A stretch of 64,000 nt of DNA from Prevotella sp. GTDB taxonomy: Bacteria > Bacteroidota > Bacteroidia > Bacteroidales > Bacteroidaceae. Shown here in pieces: positions 32,772-41,761 of the stretch; position 1 is the stretch's first letter; the number at the start of each line of letters is the position of its first letter. The position numbers and the translations under genes were made by a program. The notes below the pieces were generated by a model that worked only from the letters and a program-made list of their open reading frames with translations, was not told where the DNA came from and did not search any database. The DNA lies in assembly GCA_017619375.1 (NCBI GenBank), contig JAFZSL010000075.1, positions 1 through 64,000 on the forward strand, written 5' to 3'.

Positions 32772-34196
32772 ATGGATACACGCAATTGGTTCACCTTGGG
32801 CATCTACATCGTGCAGGCCACATTGGCGGTCTCCACGGCAATCGTCGTGCTGAGAGGGAACAGACAACCGGTGAAAACCATGGCGTGGTTGCTCGTGCTC
32901 GGCTTCCTTCCCATATTTGGAGTGGTGCTTTTCTTCTTCTTTGGAAGGGACGTCAGAAAAGAGAAATACATCAACAAGCACAGCCTTGACTTGCTCGAAA
33001 GGCAGACCATGTCGATGCAGGCGGAGACAGGCGGCATCGTGCTCAGGGAGCCGCATGCCGAACTCATCAGGCTGTTTGAGAACCAGAATGTGGCTCTGCC
33101 CCTGGGCGACAACCATGTGGATGTATATACCGATGGGTATGAGTTCTTCCCGGCCTTGCTCAAGGCTGTCAAGGAAGCACGGGAGCATATTCATCTTGTC
33201 ACCTACATCTTCGACGACGACTCCTTGGGAAAGATGGTCGCCGACGCGCTCATCGACAAGGCCAAGGAGGGGGTGACGGTGAGGGTCATCTACGACGACG
33301 TGGGATGTTGGAAAGTGAAAGACAAGTTTTTCAAATACATGAGTAAAAACGGTGTCGAGGTGTTCCCCTTCCTTTCTGTACGGTTCCCGTCGATGACATC
33401 GAAAGTCAACTACCGCAATCACCGGAAGATTTGCATCGTAGACGGAAAGGTGGGATTCATCGGTGGGATGAACATCGCCTTGAGATACGTGAAAGGAGGC
33501 GACCAGCCTTGGAGAGACACCCACCTGCGCGTGGAGGGAAAAGCGGTGTATGGACTGCAGACAGCATTCCTCACCGACTGGTATTTCGTCACGCAGAAAC
33601 ATGTGACAGGGGATGAGTTCTTTCCGCTCATGGAATCTCGGAAGGATGGATGTCTCATGCAAATCGTCACCAGCGACCCCACGACGCGGTGGCCGGAACT
33701 CATGCAGGGGTATGTACGGATATTGTTGGAGGCCAGACAATATGTCTATATCGAAACTCCGTATTTCCTGCCTACCGAACCTGTCTCCTTCGCACTCAGC
33801 ACCTGCGCGCTCGCCGGTGTCGACGTAAGGGTGATCCTGCCCAGGAAAGGGGACTCCAAGATGGTGCAGTATGCGAGCCGCTCATTCATCGAGGACATGC
33901 TCGAGGCTGGAGTGAAATTCTATCTCTATGAAAAGGGGTTCAACCACTCCAAACTATTGGTTTGCGATGACAACCTGTGTTCCTGCGGGTCATGCAATGT
34001 GGACTTCAGAAGTTTCGAGAACAATTTCGAGGCCAATGCATTCATCTATGACACCGAAACCGTGGCAACCGTCAAACAAGTCTTTCTCAATGACTTGGAT
34101 CATTGTCAAATGCTCAATGAGGAAAGATTCCGCCGTAGGTCTTTCCTTGTCAAGTTGTGGGAGTCGGTTCTAAGGCTCTTTTCGCCTTTGCTGTAA
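32772..34196 (+). CDS. cls: Cardiolipin synthase (phospholipase D superfamily)
   Basis: Condenses two phosphatidylglycerols to cardiolipin at the inner membrane. The 474-residue protein has two N-terminal membrane helices (about 7-27 and 37-57) and two HKD motifs: NHRKICIVDG with GFIGGMNIA, and FNHSKLLVCDD with CNVDFRSFENNFE. The conserved YIETPYFLPTE segment lies between them. Length and order match ClsA-type enzymes. It converges with rsmD with only 12 bases between stops and no visible terminator. No unusual residues are seen. Confidence 0.95.
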   Translation: MDTRNWFTLGIYIVQATLAVSTAIVVLRGNRQPVKTMAWLLVLGFLPIFGVVLFFFFGRDVRKEKYINKHSLDLLERQTMSMQAETGGIVLREPHAELIRLFENQNVALPLGDNHVDVYTDGYEFFPALLKAVKEAREHIHLVTYIFDDDSLGKMVADALIDKAKEGVTVRVIYDDVGCWKVKDKFFKYMSKNGVEVFPFLSVRFPSMTSKVNYRNHRKICIVDGKVGFIGGMNIALRYVKGGDQPWRDTHLRVEGKAVYGLQTAFLTDWYFVTQKHVTGDEFFPLMESRKDGCLMQIVTSDPTTRWPELMQGYVRILLEARQYVYIETPYFLPTEPVSFALSTCALAGVDVRVILPRKGDSKMVQYASRSFIEDMLEAGVKFYLYEKGFNHSKLLVCDDNLCSCGSCNVDFRSFENNFEANAFIYDTETVATVKQVFLNDLDHCQMLNEERFRRRSFLVKLWESVLRLFSPLL

Positions 34197-34208
34197 GCGA
34201 TTGTCAGA

Positions 34209-34817
34209 CTATTCCGACACCTCCGATTCCTTCAATTCTTCCAATTCCTTCAATTCTTCCGATTCCACCGCCGTCTCTGATTCCCTTCTCCTGAAGATGC
34301 TGAAGTTCACACTGCCGTAGTTGCGGTGTTCCACAAACCAGGGATGGCTGGAGAAATCATCTTGCTTGCCGTGTTCCAGGACGAACACACCGTCTTCTGA
34401 AAGCAAACCCCTGTCCAATACTCGGTCGGGGAGTTCGCGCAATTGTGGCAGGGCGTAGGGAGGGTCGGCAAAGATGATGTCGAACTGCTGGTGGCATGAG
34501 GAAAGGAATTTGAACACGTCGCCACGAATCACCACCGAACGGTCAGTGCCCAAACGACTCACACACTGCTTGATGAAGGCGTGATGGTCGCGGTCTTTCT
34601 CCACACTGACCACTTGGGCACACCCGCGGGAGAGAAATTCCAATGATATGCTGCCGGTGCCGGAGAAAAGGTCGAGGGCGACGGCACCTTCCAAGTCGAG
34701 GTAGCCGGTGAGCACGTTGAAGATGTTCTCCTTGGCGAAATCGGTGGTGGGGCGGGCCTTGAATGTGCGGGGAATGTCGAAACGGCGACCCTTGTACATG
34801 CCGGTGATGATTCTCAT
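34209..34817 (-). CDS. rsmD: 16S rRNA (guanine966-N2)-methyltransferase
   Basis: RsmD methylates G966 of 16S rRNA with S-adenosylmethionine. The 202-residue protein begins MRIITGMYKGRRFDIP and has the SAM loop ALDLFSGTGSISLEFLSRG and the catalytic DPPY in FDIIFADPPYALP. The ATG at 34817 forms an ATGA overlap with the DUF3822 stop, a pairing typical of this phylum; a longer open frame upstream overlaps DUF3822. The C-terminus ends in a low-complexity acidic run (SEELKELEELKESEVSE) encoded by imperfect repeats, probably dispensable. Confidence 0.94.
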   Translation of the reverse strand: MRIITGMYKGRRFDIPRTFKARPTTDFAKENIFNVLTGYLDLEGAVALDLFSGTGSISLEFLSRGCAQVVSVEKDRDHHAFIKQCVSRLGTDRSVVIRGDVFKFLSSCHQQFDIIFADPPYALPQLRELPDRVLDRGLLSEDGVFVLEHGKQDDFSSHPWFVEHRNYGSVNFSIFRRRESETAVESEELKELEELKESEVSE

Positions 34818-35596
34818 GGCTGTGGGCGGTTGGTGAGAAGGAAGAGGTCCAATGGGAGTGTCTTCTCTGGAAGAGGCTCCACGATGACATGCTCCACATA
34901 TTTGCCTAAATGGTCGGCTATCCATTGCTGATGTGGGACACTGCCGAGAAGCACCACCTCGTCGCGAGAGGACTTCAAACCCAATTGGGTGAAGGCGTTG
35001 AGCAGGAAATAGAGGGTGTCGTGGGAATGGGTGGCACTGAAGGCGTTGCAAAACTTGAAATGGTTGCCGTTGGTGCAGAAGATGTCTATCTTGCCATCGT
35101 GGAAATAACCGTGAAGACGTTGGCGGGTGATGCTGGAAGAGCGACCGTAACGCTCCCAAACAGGAAGGCAGACAGGCAGGTAGGTGCATCGCCGGGTATG
35201 GTCGGAAAGGACTGTCTGGATATCCTTTTCCATGGCGAAGAGGGCGATGGCGTGCAGGTGCTCGAGGGCAGCGTGGCATTTCACATCGCGCTCATGGCCG
35301 GTGAAGGTGTGGTTGAAGAGCAAGTCGGCATCCGACTCTGCAAACTCATCCTCGGGAACGAGCATCGTGGGTGCATCAACCAGGACGACGGCACTGTCGA
35401 ATATGCCGGACAACATCTGCTGGTTCTTGAACGCGTCGCGCAAGTGGGAGGACGCGGAGGCGCCTTCCTTCATGTCAAACAACAGGGGAGGGGAGGGACG
35501 GTCGCCTGCTTCGGTGGCTATGAGGACAAGGGTGCCACGACCGATGCGGATTTCAAGCTTACGTTCTGCAGAGGGGGCGCTGGGGGAATGTTGCAT
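34814..35596 (-). CDS. DUF3822 family protein
   Basis: 260 residues. DUF3822 proteins are restricted to Bacteroidota and often lie next to rsmD; their function is unknown, but the fold has been likened to the actin-like ATPase superfamily. Visible blocks include RKLEIRIGRGTLVLIA near the start, VLVDAPTMLVPEDEF with LLFNHTF, and DIFCTNGNHFKFCNAFSATH near residue 180. No membrane or signal segment. It is translationally coupled to rsmD by an ATGA overlap. Its promoter appears to lie inside a nested-palindrome repeat 140 bases upstream. Confidence 0.85.
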   Translation of the reverse strand: MQHSPSAPSAERKLEIRIGRGTLVLIATEAGDRPSPPLLFDMKEGASASSHLRDAFKNQQMLSGIFDSAVVLVDAPTMLVPEDEFAESDADLLFNHTFTGHERDVKCHAALEHLHAIALFAMEKDIQTVLSDHTRRCTYLPVCLPVWERYGRSSSITRQRLHGYFHDGKIDIFCTNGNHFKFCNAFSATHSHDTLYFLLNAFTQLGLKSSRDEVVLLGSVPHQQWIADHLGKYVEHVIVEPLPEKTLPLDLFLLTNRPQP

Positions 35597-35734
35597 GTCG
35601 CTTTCTTTTCAAAATTTCAGATTCGTACTTGGCGTTGTTGAGACGAACGGGGCCACCGGGCTCAATGTGCCATCTACAAAAAGGCGTGGTTGTCTCTTCA
35701 CACCCCTGTTGTAGATTTTGTCGGATAAGACACT

Positions 35735-35802
35735 GCAAAAGTACGATTAAGCGAGCGAAAAGCCAAATATATTTGGGCTTTTCCGAGTGTGAGTACTTTC
35801 GC
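35735..35802. repeat. Nested-palindrome repeat, copy C (carries a promoter)
   Basis: Outer arms GCAAAAGTAC/GTACTTTCGC (one mismatch) enclose GATTAAGCGAG and CGAGTGTGAG; the inner hairpin pairs GAAAAGCC with GGCTTTTC around the self-complementary AAATATATTT. Sequence differs from copies A and B, but every arm still pairs. Confidence 0.75.
35736..35767 (-). promoter_or_regulatory. Promoter of DUF3822-rsmD inside the repeat
   Basis: On the minus strand TTTG (35767-35764), 20-base spacer, TACTTTTG (35743-35736). The boxes coincide with the inner and outer arms of the nested palindrome. The rest of the 349-base gap (35597-35945) has no supported gene. Confidence 0.62.
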
Positions 35803-35910
35803 AAAGCCAAAAGTAGTCATTTTTCGGATGAAAAACACCCTTTTCCCGCTTTTTTTACTTCTCGCATTTCTTTTCATACTTTATCCACTCTTGCTTATGG
35901 ATTTTTTTTG

Positions 35911-35918
35911 TAACTTTG
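35911..35918 (+). promoter_or_regulatory. Candidate -7 box (TAACTTTG) of trpF
   Basis: TAnnTTTG 28 bases before the trpF ATG; a TTG lies 17 bases upstream of it, a little close for the usual spacing. Confidence 0.5.
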
Positions 35919-35945
35919 CAGCTCAAAAAGAAAACTTCAGAAATT

Positions 35946-36644
35946 ATGATAGTAAAGGTTTGTGGTATGCGTGAGGCCGAAAACTTGCGCCAGGTGGGTG
36001 AACTGGGTGTTGATTGGATTGGATTGGTGTTCTGCCCAGACAGCCCGCGTTTGGTCAAGCAGAGGCGTGCAAGGGGAGGTTTCTATCCCGATTATTCATC
36101 ACTGGCCACCAAAATTAGCGAACTGGGCGGACTGCCTGCTCTCGCTGCTGTGGAAAACAAACCTCGCAGGGTGGGAGTGTTCGTTGATGACATGCCTCAA
36201 AATATTGTCACCAGGGTGTACAATTTCTACCTTGACATAGTGCAACTCCATGGGGAGGAGTCGCCGGTGATGATTGATAACTTGCGCCGCACACTCGCGG
36301 ACATTCGTCCAGTAAAGGTCCTCAAGACCATCAAGGTGGACGGCAAGGAGGATTTTGCCAAGTGCAAGGAATATGAGGGCATGGTGGACTATTTCCTCTT
36401 CCACAACAAATGCCAACAAGGTGGTGGAAGCGGAGAGCAGTTTGATTGGAATATCCTCGATGCATACGACGGCAATGTGCCTTTCCTCATCAGTGGAGGC
36501 ATTGGTATCGACGATGTGGAGCGCATCAAGGCCATCTCGCACCCTCAATTCATGGGTGTGGACATCAATTCCAAGTTTGAAATCGAACCGGGACTGAAAG
36601 ACGTTGAGGCCGTCAGGCTTTTCATGGAAAAAATCAGAGGATGA
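35946..36644 (+). CDS. trpF: Phosphoribosylanthranilate isomerase
   Basis: Catalyses the third step of tryptophan synthesis. The 232-residue TIM barrel begins MIVKVCGMREAENLRQV, with the catalytic Cys7. The general acid Asp should be the one in FVDDMPQNIV. DIVQLHGEE and the phosphate-binding SGGIGIDDVERI are intact, and the end GVDINSKFEIEPGLKD is the family's SSGVE-PG block in a divergent form. The protein is slightly longer than usual because of an insert around 40-60. It is not in a trp operon here; the next genes are a thioesterase and an UpxY protein. The ATG at 35946 is chosen because the family starts there. Confidence 0.93.
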   Translation: MIVKVCGMREAENLRQVGELGVDWIGLVFCPDSPRLVKQRRARGGFYPDYSSLATKISELGGLPALAAVENKPRRVGVFVDDMPQNIVTRVYNFYLDIVQLHGEESPVMIDNLRRTLADIRPVKVLKTIKVDGKEDFAKCKEYEGMVDYFLFHNKCQQGGGSGEQFDWNILDAYDGNVPFLISGGIGIDDVERIKAISHPQFMGVDINSKFEIEPGLKDVEAVRLFMEKIRG

Positions 36645-36719
36645 TATATAGGGCATCCATAAAAACCAGGAAAACAAGGACTATAGGGAAAAACTGCCCC
36701 TTGGGAAAAACCAGGAAAA

Positions 36720-37118
36720 ATGGATTTAAAGGATTATCTCAACCGGTTTGACCGCTTTGCCGCCGCCACGGGAGTTGTGCTCACCGAGGTGGGTGAGGGC
36801 TTTGCAAAAGCCGTCATGGCCGTGGAGGAAAGGCACCTCAATGGGGCGAACGTTTGTCAGGGTGGTGCCATTTACACTTTGGCCGACCTCGCTTTTGCCG
36901 CAGCAGTCAACAGCCATGGACTTATGACCGTGGGCACCAACAACGGTGTCACTTATCTCAGGTCGGCCCTCAAGGGAGATGTTCTCACCGCCGAAGCAAG
37001 GGAGGAGAACCACCACAAACTACCCTTCTGTGAAGTGAGGGTCACCAACCAAAGAGGTGAAATCGTCTGCATCATGACTGGCACGGCATACAGGAGAAAC
37101 CAGCCCCTCGTCCCCTAA
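36720..37118 (+). CDS. PaaI-type hotdog thioesterase
   Basis: 132 residues with the hotdog fold, a family that hydrolyses acyl-CoA thioesters. The central helix reads GGAIYTLADLAFAAAVNS, preceded by LNGANVCQ: the His of the usual HGG motif is Gln here, so the catalytic details may differ. THE strand GTNNGVTYLRSALKGDVLTA is typical of PaaI members. It lies 75 bases after trpF in a gap with two AAAAACCAGGAAAA repeats. Substrate unknown. Confidence 0.87.
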   Translation: MDLKDYLNRFDRFAAATGVVLTEVGEGFAKAVMAVEERHLNGANVCQGGAIYTLADLAFAAAVNSHGLMTVGTNNGVTYLRSALKGDVLTAEAREENHHKLPFCEVRVTNQRGEIVCIMTGTAYRRNQPLVP

Positions 37119-37169
37119 GCCGTTCCATCACATCCTATCCCCTCCTGTCCCCCTAAATCAAAGCATCAT

Positions 37170-37763
37170 ATGTCAGAAGATTCCGTTACACAGCCCGCAT
37201 CGCAACCCATTATAAAGACAGAGGAAGAAGACCAGGCTCCTTGGTATGCCATCAGATTGTTCTCCAATTGTCAGAACAAGGTGGATGAGTATTTCAGAAA
37301 CCATGGGGTGGAATGTTTCATCCCCATGCAGTATCGCGTGTATGAGGATGAGAACGGGAAACCGAAACGGAAACTCAAGCCTGTGGTCAGCAATCTCATT
37401 TTCGTGAAGAAAACCTTGTCACAAGCGGAAATGATGAACCTCGTGTCAAAAGGGCAATTCAAGATGTCTGTCATCACCAAGGAGCGTTCCGGAAGGGATT
37501 ATTATGAGATTCCCGCCAAACAGATGATGGAATTCAAGGCCATGTGCAATCCGGAAATCGAAATGAGGAAGTTCCTCAGTTCCGAGCAGGCCAAATTGAA
37601 ACTGGGTACGCCGGTGCTGGTCTGCCATGGACCATTGAAAGGTCTGACGGGGAGGCTCGTCAGGCAAAGCCACAAGTATTACCTTTTGAAAGAGGTGCCG
37701 GGAATGGGCGTCATGCTGAAGGTCTCCAGATGGTGCTGTCAGCCCTTGGAAGAAAGCAAGTAA
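37170..37763 (+). CDS. UpxY/NusG-family transcription antiterminator
   Basis: 197 residues. It has a NusG N-terminal domain (APWYAIRLFSNCQNKVDEYF, VVSNLIFVKKTL) and a KOW-type C-terminal domain (GTPVLVCHGPLKGLTGRLVR), the layout of UpxY proteins that let RNA polymerase read through long capsule operons in Bacteroides. Here it is not in front of polysaccharide genes: the next gene converges (prfC), so its target is elsewhere. A short acidic N-terminal extension (1-24) precedes the domain. General NusG is less likely because of the insert GKPKRKLKPV. Confidence 0.87.
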   Translation: MSEDSVTQPASQPIIKTEEEDQAPWYAIRLFSNCQNKVDEYFRNHGVECFIPMQYRVYEDENGKPKRKLKPVVSNLIFVKKTLSQAEMMNLVSKGQFKMSVITKERSGRDYYEIPAKQMMEFKAMCNPEIEMRKFLSSEQAKLKLGTPVLVCHGPLKGLTGRLVRQSHKYYLLKEVPGMGVMLKVSRWCCQPLEESK

Positions 37764-37805
37764 AACTGTTTTCTCCCAAGGCCTCCTGCTTGCACCTATC
37801 CCCTC

Positions 37806-39374
37806 CTAAAATTCCGAGGTGAAGTGGAATTTGATGTGCTTGAAGTCCTCTTGCGCCATGCTCAGCACATAGCCACTGTCAGCGAGGAAGACATCGCGCC
37901 CTTCACGGTCCTTGGCCATGTATTGGTATTTGCGCCGTTTGAAATTCTCCAGTTCTTGCTCATCATCCGACTCTATCCAACAGGCTTTGTGAAGATGGAC
38001 GGGCTCCCAACGGCATTTCGCGTTGTACTCGTTCTCCAAACGGTATTGGATGACCTCGAACTGCAGTTGCCCGACGGTGCCGATAATCTTGCGGCCATTG
38101 AACTGGTTGATGAACAATTGGGCGACACCCTCGTCCATCAGTTGCTCGATGCCTTTGGCCAGTTGCTTCGCTTTCATCGGGTCGTCGTTCTCTATGTATT
38201 TGAACATCTCTGGAGAGAAGGAGGGAAGACCGCGGAAATGCAACAGTTCTCCCTCCGTTAGTGTGTCGCCTATCTTGAAGATGCCGTTGTCAGGAAGGCC
38301 GATGATGTCGCCTGCCCATGCTTCTTCCACAGTGGATTTCCTTTGTGCCATGAACTGCGTGGGTGAACTGAAACGCAAGGTCTTGCCCTGGCGGACATGG
38401 AGGTAGGGCTGGTTGCGAACAAACTTCCCGCTGCACACCTTGCAGAAGGCGATGCATGAACGGTGGTTCGGGTCGATGTTGGCTGTGATCTTGAAGATGA
38501 AACCTGTGAATTTGGACTCTTCGGGTTGCACATCGCGTTCTTCCGCCTTCGTGGGACGGGGGCAGGGGGCAATCTCTACAAAGCAGTTGAGCAATTCCTG
38601 GACGCCGAAGTTGTTGAGGGCGCTGCCGAAGAAGACGGGAGCGACGCTGGCGTCACGGTAGTCCTCCACGTTGAAGTCAGGGTAGACACCTTCTATCAGG
38701 TCCAGGTCTTCACGCAACTGATTGGCGTCGTCCTCGCCGATGCGGCTTTCCAATTCATCACTGTCGATGGCCACTTCCACCTTCTCTGTCACACGCTGCT
38801 TGTCGGGTGTGAAGAGGTCGAGTTTCTTCTCGTAGATGTTGTAAACGCCCTTGAAACGTGCTCCTTGGTTGATGGGCCAGGAGAGTGGGCGCACCTTGAT
38901 TTGCAATTCCTGTTCCAACTCGTCCAACAGGTCGAACGGGTCGCGACCCTCGCGGTCCATCTTGTTGATGAAGATGATGACGGGGGTGTTGCGCATGCGG
39001 CAGACGCTCATCAACTTGCGGGTCTGCGTCTCCACGCCTTTCGCACCGTCAACCACGATGATGGCGGAGTCGACGGCCGTGAGCGTGCGGTAGGTGTCTT
39101 CAGCAAAGTCTTGGTGACCCGGGGTGTCGAGGATGTTCACTTTGTAGCCCTCGTAGTCGAATTCCATCACGGAGGTGGATACCGAGATGCCGCGTTGCTT
39201 CTCGATGTCCATCCAGTCGGAGGTGGCGGTTTTGCGAATCTTGTTGCTCTTGACGGCTCCGGCTACCTGGATTTGTCCGCCGAAGAGCAGGAATTTTTCT
39301 GTAAGGGTGGTCTTTCCCGCATCGGGGTGGGAGATGATGGCGAAGGTGCGCCTTCTTTCTATTTCTTGGTTCAT
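37806..39374 (-). CDS. prfC: Peptide chain release factor 3
   Basis: RF3 is a translational GTPase that recycles RF1 and RF2. The 522-residue protein has G1 [14 protein letters not shown]2 region [20 protein letters not shown]3 DTPGHQDF, G4 NKMD and G5-like segments, then the elongation-factor-like second domain and the RF3 C-terminal domain ([21 protein letters not shown]). Full length for the family. It lies six bases after rfbD on the same strand, so the two may share a transcript. Confidence 0.97.
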   Translation of the reverse strand: MNQEIERRRTFAIISHPDAGKTTLTEKFLLFGGQIQVAGAVKSNKIRKTATSDWMDIEKQRGISVSTSVMEFDYEGYKVNILDTPGHQDFAEDTYRTLTAVDSAIIVVDGAKGVETQTRKLMSVCRMRNTPVIIFINKMDREGRDPFDLLDELEQELQIKVRPLSWPINQGARFKGVYNIYEKKLDLFTPDKQRVTEKVEVAIDSDELESRIGEDDANQLREDLDLIEGVYPDFNVEDYRDASVAPVFFGSALNNFGVQELLNCFVEIAPCPRPTKAEERDVQPEESKFTGFIFKITANIDPNHRSCIAFCKVCSGKFVRNQPYLHVRQGKTLRFSSPTQFMAQRKSTVEEAWAGDIIGLPDNGIFKIGDTLTEGELLHFRGLPSFSPEMFKYIENDDPMKAKQLAKGIEQLMDEGVAQLFINQFNGRKIIGTVGQLQFEVIQYRLENEYNAKCRWEPVHLHKACWIESDDEQELENFKRRKYQYMAKDREGRDVFLADSGYVLSMAQEDFKHIKFHFTSEF

Positions 39375-39380
39375 TGTTCT

Positions 39381-40241
39381 TTATTGTTCTTGTTGCAATA
39401 ATGCGATGCACTCGGCGAGGGATTTCTCCCAGTGAGGGATGTCGAGGTGATAGGTACGCTTGATTTTTGTCTTGTCGAGCACGCTGTAGGGAGGACGGCA
39501 TGCCGGCGTGGGGTATTCTTCGGTGTGCAGGGGGCGGACGGTGCAGTTGGTGATGCCTGCCAGGCGGTGGATGGCGGTGGCGAAGTCGTACCAACTGGCA
39601 ACCCCTTCGTTGGTGTAATGGAACACGCCTGGCTCCACTCCTTGTTCTACGATGGCCATAATGGCCTTGGCCAGGTCGCGGGCATAGGTGGGTGATCCTA
39701 TTTGGTCGGCCACCACGCCAAGTTCTTGACGCTCACGGCCCAGGTGGATCATGGTCTTCACGAAGTTGCGGCCGAAACTGCTGTAGAGCCATGCCGTGCG
39801 GATGATCATCGCGCGCCGGCAGAGTTTCGACACGCCCAGTTCCGCTGCAAGTTTGGTGCTCCCGTACACACTGTCGGGTGATGGTGTGGCATCTTCTTCA
39901 TAGGGGGTCCAGGCGTGACCATTGAACACATAGTCTGTGGAAATCTGGACCATCCAACCGCCGCGTTGCTCTATGGCATGGGCCAGATAGGCTGGGGCAA
40001 GGGTGTTGAGGGTGGTGCAAAGTTCCTTGTCTCCCTCTGCTTTGTCCACGGCGGTGTAGGCCGCACAGTTGATGATGCCGTCGATGGCATGTTCGCTGAC
40101 ATAGCGGTCGATGCTTGGCTGGTCGCTGATATCCAATTCTTCGATGTCGGTGTTGTGGAACACGTGTGAGGGATGGGATGGTTGTAGCAAACGCAATTCG
40201 CTACCTAATTGACCATTGCAGCCGGTGATGAGAATATTCAT
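39381..40241 (-). CDS. rfbD: dTDP-4-dehydrorhamnose reductase
   Basis: RfbD makes dTDP-L-rhamnose, a precursor of surface glycans. The 286-residue protein has the NAD(P)H motif GCNGQLGSEL, INCAAYTAVDKAE, the YxxxK pair in VYGSTKLAAE and STDYVFNG. C-terminal substrate-binding blocks (FHYTNEGVASWYDFA, RPPYSVLDKTKI) are intact. The rest of the rfb set is not in the window. It sits between DUF4924 (13 bases upstream) and prfC. Confidence 0.95.
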   Translation of the reverse strand: MNILITGCNGQLGSELRLLQPSHPSHVFHNTDIEELDISDQPSIDRYVSEHAIDGIINCAAYTAVDKAEGDKELCTTLNTLAPAYLAHAIEQRGGWMVQISTDYVFNGHAWTPYEEDATPSPDSVYGSTKLAAELGVSKLCRRAMIIRTAWLYSSFGRNFVKTMIHLGRERQELGVVADQIGSPTYARDLAKAIMAIVEQGVEPGVFHYTNEGVASWYDFATAIHRLAGITNCTVRPLHTEEYPTPACRPPYSVLDKTKIKRTYHLDIPHWEKSLAECIALLQQEQ

Positions 40242-40254
40242 GTCTGATGTGATG

Positions 40255-40803
40255 TTATTCGTCGAATTTCAGTTCGCCTTTCTTGTCCTTGATATAGTAG
40301 TCGGAGAGCATCCCCATCAAGGTGCTCAGTTCGTTGACGGCGTGGTTGGTGTCGGGGGAGATTTCCTTGTTTTGAAGTCGAAGCAGCATCACGCCGTAGA
40401 GCGCGTCGAGGCAAGTCTCCACCTCGCTCTCCGTCTTGTCGCTGCCACGCTTGCGCAACTCCACGATGTAGGGAAGCACCTTGTAGTATTGCGAACGGTA
40501 GAATGGGAACTGCGGGCTGTCGAGCAGGCGAGCGTGAAGCTCGGACATGTCGCTTGCCACGATTTTGTTGATCTGAAGGTGCCCTTTCTCGCGGCAGCCT
40601 TCTTGGGTGAGCATGCGGACGAGATTCGCATACCAGTCGACAAGGTCCTCCTTCTCCTCTGCCGAACACTCGAATTTGTCGAGGTATTCGTGACGAAGCT
40701 TCGACAGGTTGCAGCCATAGGCGCGGATGAGGTCTTCCACCTGCCACATGTAGAGCAGGTATTCGGCGATGCTTTTTTTCCTAAGTTCTTGTGCGATATA
40801 CAT
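40255..40803 (-). CDS. DUF4924 family protein
   Basis: 182 residues, all-helical by composition, no signal or membrane segment. It matches the Bacteroidota DUF4924 family, of unknown function: it starts MYIAQELRKKSIAEYLLYMWQ and contains LDALYGVMLLRLQNKEISPD and SDYYIKDKKGELKFDE. It lies 13 bases before rfbD and 36 bases after the LysE-type gene, in a run of four minus-strand genes. Function cannot be read from the sequence. Confidence 0.82.
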   Translation of the reverse strand: MYIAQELRKKSIAEYLLYMWQVEDLIRAYGCNLSKLRHEYLDKFECSAEEKEDLVDWYANLVRMLTQEGCREKGHLQINKIVASDMSELHARLLDSPQFPFYRSQYYKVLPYIVELRKRGSDKTESEVETCLDALYGVMLLRLQNKEISPDTNHAVNELSTLMGMLSDYYIKDKKGELKFDE

Positions 40804-40839
40804 GGATGTGTGAATATGAGGGGCGGGTCGCTACTCGTC

Positions 40840-41505
40840 TCAGTAATGGAAGGTGAAAAGGTTGAAAATCGTACCAAGGAGCACGATGAGTGAGATGATG
40901 ATGACCACGCTGCCGATGATGCGGTTGATGAGGATGATGCCATAATCCTCGAAGATGTTCTTCACCTTGTCCACGAGCCATGTCAAGCCATACCACCACA
41001 TCAATGCGCCGCCCACGATGCTGAGGTAGCCGATGCACATCTCCAGCGGGCTGTTGGGAATGATGAAGGCCAACTGTGCGAAGGCCGCCATGAAAAGCAG
41101 GATGATAAGGGGGTTGGAGAGGGTGACGATGAAGGCTGTCACGCCGTTGTGGATATAAGAGCCCTTGGTGGTGCCGCTGCGGTGCATGTTGCGGGTGGGG
41201 TTGGAACGGAAGCTGACGATGCCGAAAGCGAGTAGCATCAGGCTGCCGGTGATTTGAAGGAAAAAGCGGTTCTGCGTATTGTTCACCATGTCCATCACGA
41301 AACTCATGCCCACGCCGGTGATGATGGCGTAGATCAAGTCGCTCAACGTCGCTCCGATACCGGTCACCAAGCCATACCAGCGACCTTTGTTCAGCGTGCG
41401 CTGAACACACAGTATGCCGACGGGGCCCATGGGGGCCGAGGCAAGCACACCGATGATCAAACCTTTAAAGATGGTGTCGAGTATGTTGTGGAACTCAAAA
41501 GGCAT
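40840..41505 (-). CDS. LysE family transporter
   Basis: 221 residues with six predicted membrane helices. The family start is FKGLIIGVLASAPMGPVGILCVQRTL, containing the conserved PxGP-type motif, and LSNPLIILLFMAAFAQLAF with Asn-Pro in the middle. LysE proteins export amino acids or related metabolites; the substrate is not predictable here. The ATG at 41505 is chosen because the membrane protein begins with a short amphipathic segment; an upstream in-frame ATG lies in promoter-like sequence. Confidence 0.9.
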   Translation of the reverse strand: MPFEFHNILDTIFKGLIIGVLASAPMGPVGILCVQRTLNKGRWYGLVTGIGATLSDLIYAIITGVGMSFVMDMVNNTQNRFFLQITGSLMLLAFGIVSFRSNPTRNMHRSGTTKGSYIHNGVTAFIVTLSNPLIILLFMAAFAQLAFIIPNSPLEMCIGYLSIVGGALMWWYGLTWLVDKVKNIFEDYGIILINRIIGSVVIIISLIVLLGTIFNLFTFHY

Positions 41506-41560
41506 AACGAATGCAAAATTGCTAATTTTTTCCGAATATAGCAAATTTTACGTTTAAAAC

Positions 41561-41591
41561 TTTGTCCCGTTGCCTTTTTTTCATATCTTTG
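41561..41591 (+). promoter_or_regulatory. Consensus promoter of the ROK kinase gene
   Basis: TTTG (41561-41564), 19-base spacer, TATCTTTG (41584-41591). The start codon is at 41762, so the transcript would have a leader of about 160 bases. I see no known riboswitch in it. Confidence 0.78.
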
Positions 41592-41761
41592 CCAAAACAA
41601 ACCAAAGCAGGAGCGCTGAAAAAGGATAAAGATATTTGATGGTCTTTTTGCATGTTGGTCTTTCTCACGGAAAAAGGAGCAAGACAGACACCTGCCAAGG
41701 GATGAATGCCTGTAATTTTGAATATTTTCTTTACAGTATTAATCTTTTAACATAATTGAAT

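Noticed and set aside
36720-37118. Menaquinone-type DHNA-CoA thioesterase
   Set aside because: PaaI-like hotdog motifs are present, but no men genes are nearby and the substrate cannot be inferred.
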